Under the pieces are notes generated by a model, which ran no database searches, was not told the DNA's origin, and saw nothing but the letters and a program-made list of their open reading frames with translations. From the IMG/VR virus record IMGVR_UViG_3300042465_004362, positions 1 through 36,464 of that record: a stretch of 36,464 bases of DNA; one strand, written 5' to 3'. The stretch comes from a virus. The first letter of the stretch is position 1. Each line of letters starts with the position of its first letter. Below are positions 9,009 to 15,369 of the stretch, piece by piece. Position numbers and translations under genes: made by a program.

Positions 9009-9363
9009 GATTTTTCTCCATGTTTTTGCCAATCTCAGCGGCGGCTCTGACGATGGCGCGGCGAGTTGCAGCCTTCGGGTCATCACCCTTTATCTCCCCG
9101 ACCTCAATCATCGACGGGATATGTTGAGCGCACACATTTGCATACGGCTCCTTCTCATCTGCATACGTCCAGCCATGATGAACGCCAATGTCTAAATCAA
9201 TCATCAAGTGAAAAGCGTCTTTGTCATCGTGGAATGGACTCCATATAGATGCGCCGGACTCTTTGCCTACCCACAAAAGACAGTTCGTCTTTGGCCTATA
9301 CATGGTTGGTTCAACGTACCCCGCCGCTTTTGCGGCATACCTCAACAGTTCTTCGTCCGTCAT
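9001..9363 (-). CDS. Hypothetical phage protein with AATRRAIVRAAAEIG ending
   Basis: 120 residues. The end, ending ...KAATRRAIVRAAAEIGKNM, and the middle, with a short run of Asp/His/Leu residues (DDKDAFHLMIDLDI), belong to a small conserved family common in proteobacterial phages. The function is unknown. It overlaps both neighbours by 4-8 bases, consistent with coupled translation in one operon. No membrane segment or metal site is evident. Confidence 0.8.
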   Translation of the reverse strand: MTDEELLRYAAKAAGYVEPTMYRPKTNCLLWVGKESGASIWSPFHDDKDAFHLMIDLDIGVHHGWTYADEKEPYANVCAQHIPSMIEVGEIKGDDPKAATRRAIVRAAAEIGKNMEKNHG

Positions 9364-9773
9364 GTGTTGCGTTCCTTTAGCTTGGCTTCGATGGTTTGGT
9401 AAAACTTCTTGATGCCTTCTGGATGAATGATTATTCCTTTTGATGTGGCTTTGGCTTTCAAATTAGCAGTGTTTCCAATGCTTATAATCTCCTCCTCAGT
9501 CAGCCCAACCCATTCTTTCTTTGGCGGTGCGGTGTAGAGGGGTTCTAATTCATGGTCAGCAAAAGCATGCGACTTAGTTTTTAGGACAGACACAGACCCA
9601 TCAGACCAAGTTTTCAGCCACGCCACCGGCTCTTGCTGAGCTAACGCCGCATTCCAGCCACGCTCATACGCTTTCCCTAACTCGACGGCACGGTCGTGTT
9701 CAGTTTTCACCATTTCCCATTCGTGTTCTGCAAGTTGAATTTTTACCTCGTAATCATCGTATGAATCGCTCAT
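9360..9773 (-). CDS. EPVAW/YTAPP family phage protein (long form)
   Basis: 137 residues. An N-terminal charged helix (1-45) leads to an EPVAWLKTW motif at about 48, then PLYTAPPKKEWVGLTEEE at about 79-96. This modular pattern (EPVAW...YTAP...WVGLT) is widespread in phages of Proteobacteria and has no known function. The next gene encodes a shorter protein with the same three motifs, so the two are paralogues. Start and stop overlap neighbours by 4 bases (ATGA). Confidence 0.8.
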   Translation of the reverse strand: MSDSYDDYEVKIQLAEHEWEMVKTEHDRAVELGKAYERGWNAALAQQEPVAWLKTWSDGSVSVLKTKSHAFADHELEPLYTAPPKKEWVGLTEEEIISIGNTANLKAKATSKGIIIHPEGIKKFYQTIEAKLKERNT

Positions 9774-10033
9774 GCGTTCTTCTCCTCAAGGAACTTGTCT
9801 ATGGCGTTTATAAGCTCCGCCCTGTCAGTGTATTTATCGTAGAACTCTTCTGCTTCATTTAGCGTTAGCCCAACCCATTTTTTTGGTGCGGTGTACACAG
9901 GCTGTGGATTAAAAACCTTGTCCTGTGGCTTTTTGCGGAAGTACCTATGGCCTGTTCCAGTTGTGTGCATCCAGGCTACTGGCTCGTCAACATATGACTT
10001 GCCCTTTTGAAATTGATTGTGATCACCGCTCAT
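9770..10033 (-). CDS. EPVAW/YTAP family phage protein (short form)
   Basis: 87 residues with the same ordered motifs as the neighbour: EPVAWM at about 17, PVYTAPKKWVGLT at about 45-57, then a charged helix. It lacks the long N-terminal helix of the neighbour. Outside the motifs the two differ strongly, which suggests an old duplication or independent acquisition. ATGA overlaps at both ends place it in the same transcript. Function unknown. Confidence 0.78.
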   Translation of the reverse strand: MSGDHNQFQKGKSYVDEPVAWMHTTGTGHRYFRKKPQDKVFNPQPVYTAPKKWVGLTLNEAEEFYDKYTDRAELINAIDKFLEEKNA

Positions 10034-10362
10034 AGTCTTACCCCTAAAGCAATGCGCTCACGTTCCATGCGTGCGCGTAACCGTTGTCTGAACCGGTACC
10101 GTTTGGCAATCTCAGCCCGTGTCATCTTCGACCGTGGCTTGTCCTCACCGATACCAAGCTTGTAAATGTGCGTGGCATCCACACCGCGGGAGTTCTTCAC
10201 CCAGCCCGTGATGTGAGTCACGCCTTCCTTGTGTAAGGCTCTGAGATAAGACTGGACCGTGACGACATGCAGGCCCGTCTCATCGCAGATGTTGTACGCA
10301 GTGCAGCCCTCCATCAGCATCTTGATCATCCGTGCGTACAGCAGTTCATTCATCTTGATCAT
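10030..10362 (-). CDS. Winged-helix DNA-binding protein
   Basis: 110 residues from the ATG that overlaps the previous stop as ATGA; an upstream ATG adding nine residues is less likely. Residues 8-50 form a helix-turn-helix (...GCTAYNICDETGLHVVTVQSYLRAL), followed by a wing-like strand pair ending HIYKLG. A very basic tail (RYRFRQRLRARMERER) follows. I know this arrangement from small phage DNA-binding proteins of replication and early regions. It may regulate early genes or bind the origin; this is inferred. Confidence 0.72.
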   Translation of the reverse strand: MIKMNELLYARMIKMLMEGCTAYNICDETGLHVVTVQSYLRALHKEGVTHITGWVKNSRGVDATHIYKLGIGEDKPRSKMTRAEIAKRYRFRQRLRARMERERIALGVRL

Positions 10363-10844
10363 GATCGGACTGCTTTGACCGTGTTCCAATTGGCTTTGCT
10401 GGCACGCAGCCGTTGACCGATGCGCGACTTTTTCTCAAGCACATTGCGCTTGTCTTTCAACGTGTCTTGCTGCCGTTCTTTGGCTTCCTTAGCCGCCTTT
10501 TTCAAGTCGATGGGTTTGTCCAACGTGCGAACATTGAACCGTTTGAGATAAGCAAGGATCTCCTCATTTGTTTTGCCGGCCATGAGCAATTCCCAGATCT
10601 TAGGAAGGTAGGCCGCGAGATAACGTGATGTGTGGCAAAAAACCTGGTACTCGTACTTAGGAACACGTTTAAGTTCATTGAACTGCACCCAGTTCAAATC
10701 GTGTTCTGTGCAAAACCAACTTATCAATTTGCCCATGTTGGCATTGCTCAAGTGGTTTCTTAACAGACACCGATCCCAAGCCTCCTGCAGGTCTTCCTTT
10801 TTGGTCTCGGTAGCAACTTCATCTAGCAGTTCGAGTAGATTCAT
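10359..10844 (-). CDS. Hypothetical protein, helical with basic C-terminus
   Basis: 161 residues. The N-terminal 100 are mostly helical with several Trp and Tyr residues (NWVQFNELKRVPKYEYQVF). The last 50 are rich in Lys/Arg/Gln and likely a charged helix that could bind nucleic acid. No family is recognised. It overlaps both neighbours by 4 bases. Confidence 0.75.
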   Translation of the reverse strand: MNLLELLDEVATETKKEDLQEAWDRCLLRNHLSNANMGKLISWFCTEHDLNWVQFNELKRVPKYEYQVFCHTSRYLAAYLPKIWELLMAGKTNEEILAYLKRFNVRTLDKPIDLKKAAKEAKERQQDTLKDKRNVLEKKSRIGQRLRASKANWNTVKAVRS

Positions 10845-11002
10845 GCTGCATCTCCTGCGCTGTCACGCCAGTCATCGGTACAGGCTCGCTTACGCAAGAC
10901 CATGGCTTCAATGGCACGAGCAAAGGCATAAAACCAATGATCAGCCGTCAATGAGTCAGGGACACTGTCAGCGCAGGCCCTGATGTCAGCATCGCTAAGC
11001 AT
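10841..11002 (-). CDS. Small hypothetical phage protein (ARAIEA type)
   Basis: 53 residues (MLSDADIRACADSVPDSLTA...). A longer frame opens 25 codons upstream, but that part lies inside the preceding gene. The internal ATG gives an 8-base overlap in keeping with this operon. The FARAIEAMVL segment resembles short phage proteins with A(R)AIEAAVL helices that often sit beside one another in early regions. Function unknown. Confidence 0.65.
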   Translation of the reverse strand: MLSDADIRACADSVPDSLTADHWFYAFARAIEAMVLRKRACTDDWRDSAGDAA

Positions 11003-11168
11003 GTTCCTGGTTCCTCCGTAAGAAGCTTGGACCGTCCTGCTCGGCCTCGAGTTCTCTGATGTCATTGGCTGCATCACTCACACCATGCCAGTCTCTGCGA
11101 GCGATCATGACTTGCATGTACTCAACCAGCACTTGAATCTGTACTTCGGGGTCTTGGTAATCTCTCAT
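10995..11168 (-). CDS. Small hypothetical phage protein (RRDWHGVSDAANDIRELEAE)
   Basis: 57 residues starting MRDYQDPEVQIQVL. The internal ATG is preferred because the segment MIARRDWHGVSDAANDIREL is a recurrent motif of very small phage proteins that begin this way, while the 44 upstream codons overlap the preceding gene. All-helical and acidic at the end. Function unknown. Confidence 0.72.
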   Translation of the reverse strand: MRDYQDPEVQIQVLVEYMQVMIARRDWHGVSDAANDIRELEAEQDGPSFLRRNQEHA

Positions 11169-11331
11169 TGCTAATCTCCAGGGTTGCGTCTGCAATACGA
11201 ATAGCCAGCGTTGCAATGCGCTCGGGCGTATCCAGTGAATAAGGTCCATCCTTGTAATGCTCAACGCCGCGGGACAAGATCCCGTTAAGCGCTGCAGCAA
11301 TCAGCGTCAATCGATCATCATTCCTCACCAT
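11122..11331 (-). CDS. Small hypothetical phage protein
   Basis: 69 residues from the ATG with GGAG seven bases upstream; another ATG seven codons earlier is open. Sequence begins MVRNDDRLTLIAAALNGIL and is predicted helical until a short polar tail. The tail overlaps the next gene by 47 bases, more than usual here. Repeated small-helix proteins of this type are frequent in phage early operons; no function known. Confidence 0.65.
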   Translation of the reverse strand: MVRNDDRLTLIAAALNGILSRGVEHYKDGPYSLDTPERIATLAIRIADATLEISNERLPRPRSTDSSAG

Positions 11332-11425
11332 AAGGCATGCTCCATAAGACATAAATTAAAAACACTGTCAGCCCGATCGAGCCAACGCCAAACATCGTGA
11401 TAAGCCAGTCCATTAGGTCAGCCAT
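11318..11425 (-). CDS. 35-residue single-pass membrane protein
   Basis: MADLMDWLITMFGVGS then a hydrophobic run (IGLTVFLIYVLW) and a short polar tail. The start ATG shares one base with the preceding stop (TGATG), a classic coupling arrangement. A 60-residue version starting further upstream would overlap the preceding gene heavily. One membrane helix with a short tail resembles tiny inner-membrane effectors. A role in exclusion or lysis would be inference. Confidence 0.6.
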   Translation of the reverse strand: MADLMDWLITMFGVGSIGLTVFLIYVLWSMPYGEE

Positions 11426-11718
11426 CACCGCACCGCCCACTGTGCGACACCATTGCTGAAGTAGATAACAGCGCCGGCAAAAAGCGCGTACAGAAGCCAC
11501 TGGAGGCCCTTGTAACGAATCATTTGGTAGGGCGTGCGATCAAGTACCATCAGGTCATAAACCCAGTCCTGATCGTGGCTGTAGAAGTTCCTGGGGGCAG
11601 GTGAGTGGCAAGCACTCACGCCAAACTTGTAGGGCCGCTTAGTTACGGGTTTAAGCTTGCTCGTCTCAAACTTCGAGATGGGGCAAGTGCCCAGGTGCTG
11701 TAAGTAAACTTGTTCCAT
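11425..11718 (-). CDS. Hypothetical protein with C-terminal membrane helix
   Basis: 97 residues. The first 70 are soluble and aromatic, with paired motifs NFYSHDQDWVYDLMVLDR and PYQMIRYKGLQW. A hydrophobic segment (LLYALFAGAVIYFS, about 75-88) follows. It lies next to the 35-residue membrane protein with a 1-base overlap, so the two may act together at the membrane. Family not recognised. Confidence 0.72.
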   Translation of the reverse strand: MEQVYLQHLGTCPISKFETSKLKPVTKRPYKFGVSACHSPAPRNFYSHDQDWVYDLMVLDRTPYQMIRYKGLQWLLYALFAGAVIYFSNGVAQWAVR

Positions 11719-11919
11719 TTAGAACGGTGCCTCCTCAAAAGTTGACAGGTCTAACTTGGGTTTGAACGCCAGCTTGACTTGATTGCGTTGCAGGTAAATC
11801 CACTCAGGAAATGGCCACTCACGGTCATTGATCAATCGGACTGCGCAGGTCCCGTCGGGTTGGATGTGCTCGAGGATGCCAAGCCCTCGAGGTGTCTTCA
11901 CGCGTGTGCCAGGGATCAT
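11719..11919 (-). CDS. Small SH3/KOW-like beta protein
   Basis: 66 residues. The N-terminus MIPGTRVKTPRGLGILEHIQ and the following VRLINDREWPFPEWIYLQ resemble small beta-barrel (SH3- or KOW-like) proteins that start with a 'G..V.TP.G.G.V' loop. These occur often in phages and may bind proteins or nucleic acid. It abuts the downstream gene directly and overlaps the upstream one as ATGA. Confidence 0.75.
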   Translation of the reverse strand: MIPGTRVKTPRGLGILEHIQPDGTCAVRLINDREWPFPEWIYLQRNQVKLAFKPKLDLSTFEEAPF

Positions 11920-12137
11920 TGTTCCCTCGCTTTCAGCATGGCGTCTGCAATCATGTAAGCCTGCCTCGCGGTTGCATCAAAATAATTCCCCTGCGCCAGT
12001 GCTTGCATCGCCTTGGCTGCAAAGTAATCGCGCAAGGTCATGCCCATGGTGAAGTCATGATCGATATACCCTGTATCACTGACTTCTTTGTGCCAATCGT
12101 GTGTGTGTAATGGAAACGCTGGTCCACCTGTTTTCAT
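11916..12137 (-). CDS. GGPAFP/GMTLRDYFA family phage protein
   Basis: 73 residues with GGPAFPLHTH at the N-terminus, GMTLRDYFAAKAMQ in the middle and AYMIADAMLKARE at the end. This three-motif family is common in phages of Proteobacteria and its function is unknown. ATGA overlaps on both sides. Confidence 0.85.
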   Translation of the reverse strand: MKTGGPAFPLHTHDWHKEVSDTGYIDHDFTMGMTLRDYFAAKAMQALAQGNYFDATARQAYMIADAMLKAREQ

Positions 12138-12301
12138 ACCACCTCCACTAATGTTGTTTGGGGGTCAAGGTCACGCTGGCACAGCAGGTCAGCAATTGCT
12201 TCTTCCTGCGTCTTGCCAAGGCCCGTAGGCCAGCCAAGATCCCAGTCCTCCTCAGATGCAACGTAATACCCCTGCATGGGGCGATCAATGATGATTCTCA
12301 T
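12134..12301 (-). CDS. Small hypothetical phage protein (55 residues)
   Basis: Reads MRIIIDRPMQGYYVASEEDW, then a segment with GLGKTQEEAIADLL, ending TTLVEVV. The pattern (short beta strand, then 'G.G.T.EEAIADL' helix) is that of a small dsRBD-like or HicB-like alpha-beta protein, often seen in phages. It overlaps the genes on both sides by exactly 4 bases (ATGA), which strongly supports it. Function unknown. Confidence 0.75.
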   Translation of the reverse strand: MRIIIDRPMQGYYVASEEDWDLGWPTGLGKTQEEAIADLLCQRDLDPQTTLVEVV

Positions 12302-12507
12302 GCTGCTTTCCTCCTGCTTTTGATGTGCTCGATCATCGACACAAGCTCTTCCATTTCACCGACCAGGTTGTCGAAGGCATTAAGTTGATAGCCATCAAGA
12401 TCTGGCCACTCACTTGCTAGCGTGCGGTTCAGGTTGTTGGCCTTCTCGACCACATTGCACACCTGCATACGCAGGTCATACTTGTCAGATTCAATTAGCT
12501 TGTACAT
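12298..12507 (-). CDS. Small helical hypothetical protein
   Basis: 69 residues, acidic N-terminal half and helical throughout, ending in a basic SRRKAA tail. A strong GGAGG Shine-Dalgarno lies 4-9 bases upstream, just after a GC hairpin. No family recognised. Second gene downstream of the internal leftward promoter. Confidence 0.75.
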   Translation of the reverse strand: MYKLIESDKYDLRMQVCNVVEKANNLNRTLASEWPDLDGYQLNAFDNLVGEMEELVSMIEHIKSRRKAA

Positions 12508-12518
12508 GTGTCCTCCGA

Positions 12519-12533
12519 GGGGGCTAGGCCCCC
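12519..12533 (-). terminator. GC hairpin without U-tract between two early genes
   Basis: A perfect 6-bp GGGGGC/GCCCCC stem with a 3-base loop lies between the stop of the first gene of this unit and the Shine-Dalgarno of the next. No T-run follows in the reading direction, so full intrinsic termination is unlikely. It may be an attenuator, a processing site or an mRNA 3'-end stabiliser. Confidence 0.55.
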
Positions 12534-12539
12534 AGTTGA

Positions 12540-12833
12540 TTAGCGGCTGGTAACTTTGACTGAGAAGACTGCGGTGGTCTTCTGGAACTTGGCGTAAGCC
12601 TCGGCACCGAAAGCCTTGATGAAGGCGTCCTTGTCAAACGTCGAGCGGTTGGTCTCAACGTAAGTGGCTTTGAAGAGTGAGCCTTCGATCGACTTAGCGC
12701 CGCCTGCCGAGGCTGAATCCTTGATGGCGTCTTTGATTGCGTCAGCCTGTTTTTGCAGGTCTGCGATCTGGGCGAGCAATGCGCCGAGTTGGTCAACTGA
12801 TGCTGCGGTGATGTTTGCGATGTCGTTTTGCAT
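12540..12833 (-). CDS. Helical early protein beside the exonuclease, unknown function
   Basis: 97 residues: a coiled-coil-like helix (LLAQIADLQKQADAIKDAIK, about 19-38), a Ser/Gly/Ala hinge, and a C-terminal alpha-beta part. It is the first gene behind its own sigma70-like promoter and a strong GGAG leader, and is followed by a GC hairpin, so high expression is likely. Small proteins of this shape commonly neighbour phage exonucleases. Function not known. Confidence 0.8.
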   Translation of the reverse strand: MQNDIANITAASVDQLGALLAQIADLQKQADAIKDAIKDSASAGGAKSIEGSLFKATYVETNRSTFDKDAFIKAFGAEAYAKFQKTTAVFSVKVTSR

Positions 12834-12880
12834 TTGGTTTGCTCCTGGGTTTGCTTCACAGCGAAGTTGCTGTAAGGAGA

Positions 12881-12909
12881 ATGTTAGGGATCTTTAATCC
12901 ACTTGTCAA
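12881..12909 (-). promoter_or_regulatory. Sigma70-like leftward promoter
   Basis: On the minus strand TTGACA (12904-12909) and TAACAT (12881-12886) are separated by exactly 17 bases. The spacer begins AGTGGATTAAA, a sequence repeated in the same register at two other sites in this window. The first ATG is about 48 bases downstream, after a leader containing GCAAACCCAGGAGCAAACC. Of the 128-base gap 12834-12961, this is the recognisable content. Confidence 0.75.
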
Positions 12910-12961
12910 ACAGTTTCATCAAGATCCCTACCGTTCATGCACCAGAAAACGACCGCTCAAC

Positions 12962-13705
12962 CTACTGATAATTATTTTTGGCCTGCCAATACTTCAAAAG
13001 CGATTCAAACATTAACCAACCTCTCTCGACATCAGCCTTGGTCCACTCGAAGAGCGATACCAGGCCAGCGTGAGTGGTTGAGACAAACACGTTGGCACAA
13101 GCTGCATCAGGCAAGATCAGCCCTGATCGGTAGGCTGCCAGTTGCATCAGGTGTTCATCAAACCCTTGCGGATCATCTTGCGGACCAAAGGCTTTGGTCT
13201 TGATGTCAATGACCGCTACCTTGCAATGCAGATCGCACTTGCCACCAAAGCCTTGGGGATGTGAGAAGGACTTCTCGCTGATCCACTCTTGCTTGCCATA
13301 CGCTTTGTCGAGGATCTGCTTGACGGCCAAGTAGCTCTCATTTGGTGGCCCACCTTCAAAAGCACTTTGGACCTTGGCATGGATAGCAGTACCAAGATCC
13401 CTGGCCTCTGAAGCCTGCTCTTTGCTGTCCTTCAGGACCCGGTCAGCGTACTGGTCCAGGCTCTCATCATCACGCTTTGGAAGGGTTAGCGATGCAAGCA
13501 AGATCTGTTGCTGTTTCCAGGCCTCTAGACCGGGCTTAGCGGCGCAATTAAGGATGGTGGTGACCGAAGGTACCAGGTTGTATTTGCGCGCGTCCCTGAG
13601 CGTTGTATTGCGCAGGTGGCCGGCATTGGATTTGACCTGGTACATCGGCTCGCCGGTACGGGTGTACCAGTGCCCAGACTCCGAAGGGCGTTCTTTTATT
13701 TCCAT
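12962..13705 (-). CDS. PD-(D/E)XK exonuclease (RecB/YqaJ-like phage recombination nuclease)
   Basis: 247 residues. Motifs in order are VPSVTTIL (46-53), GTAIHAKVQ (105-113), SEKSF (143-147), GGKCDLH (154-160), VIDIKTK (165-171) and QLAAY (188-192). These are the conserved motifs of phage PD-(D/E)XK exonucleases: H109, E144, D158, D167-x-K169, and Q188/Y192. Such enzymes resect DNA ends for recombination, usually with an annealing protein and SSB. An SSB-like protein lies two genes upstream; no annealase is recognised. Start ATG overlaps the previous gene by 10 bases. Confidence 0.88.
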   Translation of the reverse strand: MEIKERPSESGHWYTRTGEPMYQVKSNAGHLRNTTLRDARKYNLVPSVTTILNCAAKPGLEAWKQQQILLASLTLPKRDDESLDQYADRVLKDSKEQASEARDLGTAIHAKVQSAFEGGPPNESYLAVKQILDKAYGKQEWISEKSFSHPQGFGGKCDLHCKVAVIDIKTKAFGPQDDPQGFDEHLMQLAAYRSGLILPDAACANVFVSTTHAGLVSLFEWTKADVERGWLMFESLLKYWQAKNNYQ

Positions 13706-14025
13706 GCTTTCACTTTCACGATGCGTTGAAGTTTTCCTGACCGGCCAGGCTTGCGCTCGCCGGTATCCTCAATGAATCCTTTATCGAGCAGGGCGCGAAA
13801 CCGCGCCGTAATCGATGAGTAAGGCTTCGTGGGATTGAGTGCCAAGACATCATCTTGTGTGCAGCCATCGGCAAAACGCTTGATCGTTTCGTAAACAAGC
13901 TTTTCAAGTTCACTGCTTTTAACCGCATGGGCTGCCGCATGACTCGTATCAGGGTCATCTCTACGGACCAAAAGCTTAGGGTCCGTGCCAAACTCGGCAA
14001 TCTCTGGAAGCTCAAGCTGTTTCAT
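13696..14025 (-). CDS. Winged-helix protein (DDPDTS...YSSITARFRALLDKG family)
   Basis: 109 residues from the ATG that overlaps the preceding stop as ATGA. The conserved RRDDPDTSHAAAHAV motif precedes a helix. A winged-helix domain follows at about 40-95, with YSSITARFRALLDKGFIEDTG as the recognition helix and wing start, then a basic end. This family is common in phages near recombination or replication genes and is presumed to bind DNA; its target is unknown. Confidence 0.8.
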   Translation of the reverse strand: MKQLELPEIAEFGTDPKLLVRRDDPDTSHAAAHAVKSSELEKLVYETIKRFADGCTQDDVLALNPTKPYSSITARFRALLDKGFIEDTGERKPGRSGKLQRIVKVKAWK

Positions 14026-14252
14026 AGCCAATGCCTCGGCCAAAGTAATGTGGTGGATTCCTTGCCGCCCATGTCAACAAGTTCGGCAGGCGTGAAGAAC
14101 TGGCCGCCAGGCCACACCCACACATGCTTCTTTGTGAAGTGCGGCACCAGCATGACGCCATTGACATACCAAATGGGAACCCAATCCCGTTCGGCAAGCT
14201 TGTTCTCAACGGGCTTAGCAACTGCTGCTTTTTGGGTTAATTGTTTAGCCAT
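14022..14252 (-). CDS. Small hypothetical protein
   Basis: 76 residues, rich in Trp and aromatic residues (DWVPIWYVNGVMLVPHFTKK...VWPGGQFF). Likely a small beta protein. It sits between the SSB-like and winged-helix genes with a 2-base gap upstream and a 4-base overlap downstream, so it may be an accessory of the recombination block. Family not recognised. Confidence 0.72.
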   Translation of the reverse strand: MAKQLTQKAAVAKPVENKLAERDWVPIWYVNGVMLVPHFTKKHVWVWPGGQFFTPAELVDMGGKESTTLLWPRHWL

Positions 14253-14254
14253 GA

Positions 14255-14884
14255 TCAGAAGGGGATGTCATCATCAATGTCATCAAGCTTGGCCGGAGCG
14301 ACATGCTTGATCTGCTGCCTGTTTTCCCATTCGGGTGACTGCATGATGATCTTCTTCAGACCCTCGGTCAGCGCATCAAACTCGTGCTGCTCGAAGTAAC
14401 CAAAGCTGAAGTACACCTTCTTGTTAACCATTTCGGGCATGCCAAGCTTTCTGAGCGCTGCAGGCACCGCGGTTACGGTATCCACGTTGGCAAAGGTCTT
14501 GTCACCCTTGACTGCGTGAGTCACAGTCAGCATGCAAGGTGCGCCGATGATGGTACGAAGGTCAAAGCCTTTAAGTTCCTGGGCGGTGAATTCCCTGCCA
14601 CGCCAGCTAATCAGTGTCTTGCGAAGCTTGGCCTTCTCAGCCAGGCTCAAGGTGTAGCGCTGGCTCATGGATAGGGGCCTGCCGTCTTCCAGGGTGAGGG
14701 GATTGCCATCAGCATCTTCGCCGTGAAGCTCCCACATGATGCGGCACTGACGCGCTTGCTTTTGCTCGCCAAGGTAGGTGTAACCCTGGGTGCCTAAATC
14801 GACCACGCCATAGCAGATGGCCATGTGAACCCCTGCCGGGGCTAGTTTGAATTCGCGGTCGCTGCCGCTATCAGAAATCAACAT
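14255..14884 (-). CDS. DUF669-type single-strand DNA-binding-like protein with acidic tail
   Basis: 209 residues. The N-terminus has LAPAGVHMAICYGVVDLGTQ, then a strand pattern with C and W at about 47-51. This resembles the DUF669-type family found beside phage recombination nucleases. The C-terminus ends DDIDDDIPF, an acidic tail with a terminal Asp-Ile-Pro-Phe like that of bacterial SSB, which recruits partner proteins. I infer it to be the phage SSB working with the exonuclease. The family fit is moderate; the tail is seen directly. Confidence 0.75.
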   Translation of the reverse strand: MLISDSGSDREFKLAPAGVHMAICYGVVDLGTQGYTYLGEQKQARQCRIMWELHGEDADGNPLTLEDGRPLSMSQRYTLSLAEKAKLRKTLISWRGREFTAQELKGFDLRTIIGAPCMLTVTHAVKGDKTFANVDTVTAVPAALRKLGMPEMVNKKVYFSFGYFEQHEFDALTEGLKKIIMQSPEWENRQQIKHVAPAKLDDIDDDIPF

Positions 14885-15038
14885 TTGCTTTCCTTTTGTA
14901 AAGATCTAATCCAAGTTCGTTTGCAAGCCATTTCCAATCGTTTTCAGTGGCCATGCCCAACCGGGCACGGGTAAAAGCTTCCTCGGTCATTTGCTCGCGC
15001 TCTTGCATCATCAACTGCCATTCATCGTTTCTTTCCAT
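14871..15038 (-). CDS. Small hypothetical phage protein, first gene of leftward operon
   Basis: 55 residues: MERNDEWQLMMQEREQ, then TEEAFTRARLGMATENDWKW and a short charged tail. The 'TEEA..RA..G.ATE.DW' pattern is a recurring small phage protein. It has a good GGAG Shine-Dalgarno in a leader nearly identical to that of the 12.8-kb promoter. It overlaps the SSB-like gene start by 14 bases. Function unknown. Confidence 0.75.
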   Translation of the reverse strand: MERNDEWQLMMQEREQMTEEAFTRARLGMATENDWKWLANELGLDLYKRKANVDF

Positions 15039-15068
15039 AGGGTTTGCTCCAGGGTTTGCTGAATCTAA

Positions 15069-15097
15069 AGTGTTTCATGTATCGAACACCTTGTCAA
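15069..15097 (-). promoter_or_regulatory. Leftward early promoter region
   Basis: On the minus strand TTGACA lies at 15092-15097. The hexamer 17 bases further on (AACACT) is a poor -10, so the exact start is uncertain. A second option is TTGATC with TAAATA 17 bases downstream, starting slightly upstream. The region overlaps the operator dyad described next, and the leader ends GGAGCAAACCCT before the ATG at 15038. Confidence 0.5.
15070..15089. promoter_or_regulatory. Operator dyad O1 (GTGTTTCAT-GT-ATCGAACAC)
   Basis: A 20-base imperfect palindrome with 7 of 9 positions symmetric. Its right half is the exact reverse complement of GTGTTCGAT, found again at 15130-15138. It overlaps the leftward promoter, so a bound repressor would block leftward transcription. 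The Cro-like gene 60 bases away is the natural candidate. Confidence 0.6.
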
Positions 15098-15114
15098 ACC
15101 TATTTATCTATGTA

Positions 15115-15144
15115 TTGCCACGCGATCAAGTGTTCGATTATGAT
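15115..15144 (+). promoter_or_regulatory. Rightward promoter giving a leaderless Cro-like mRNA
   Basis: TTGCCA (15115-15120) and TATGAT (15139-15144) with an 18-base spacer. The predicted transcription start about 7 bases downstream coincides with the ATG at 15151. No Shine-Dalgarno precedes that ATG, so the message may be leaderless, as for lambda cI from PRM. The operator half-site GTGTTCGAT lies in the spacer. Confidence 0.6.
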
Positions 15145-15158
15145 ACGGACATGAACAC
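15130..15158. promoter_or_regulatory. Operator half-sites O2 (GTGTTCGAT ... CATGAACAC)
   Basis: Two inverted half-sites sharing GTGTTC lie 11 bases apart, one inside the rightward promoter spacer and one over the start codon of the Cro-like gene. Together with O1 this gives four related half-sites across the divergent control region. Autoregulation by the Cro-like protein is inferred. Confidence 0.5.
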
Positions 15159-15369
15159 GAGAGACCTTATTGAAGCAGTCGGCGGGATCAGGGCTGCAGC
15201 CAGGGTGTTAGGGGTTGCGCCTTCAACGGTCCACTACTACTGCAAACACGATCGCATGCCATTTTGGCGGTTGCTGCTCTTGATGAGTGTGATCGACAAC
15301 CGGGGCAAGATTTCCCACAAACAAATCATGAAGGAGTATGTAATTGACCGACACCCCCACATCCGTTGA
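15151..15369 (+). CDS. Cro/YdaS-like transcriptional repressor
   Basis: 72 residues. Residues 3-36 form a helix-turn-helix (RDLIEAVGGIRAAARVLGV then APSTVHYYCKHDRMP), the layout of Cro and YdaS-type phage regulators. This is the first rightward gene, facing the leftward operon across an operator-bearing gap. It most likely represses one or both early promoters. The start lacks a Shine-Dalgarno and appears leaderless. No CI-like partner or integrase is seen, so lysogeny is not implied. Confidence 0.8.
   Translation: MNTRDLIEAVGGIRAAARVLGVAPSTVHYYCKHDRMPFWRLLLLMSVIDNRGKISHKQIMKEYVIDRHPHIR

Noticed and set aside
12524-12859. 111-codon minus-strand frame overlapping the 97-residue early gene
   Set aside because: Ser/Thr/Gln/Arg-rich shadow frame; the alternative frame has promoter, leader and a normal composition.
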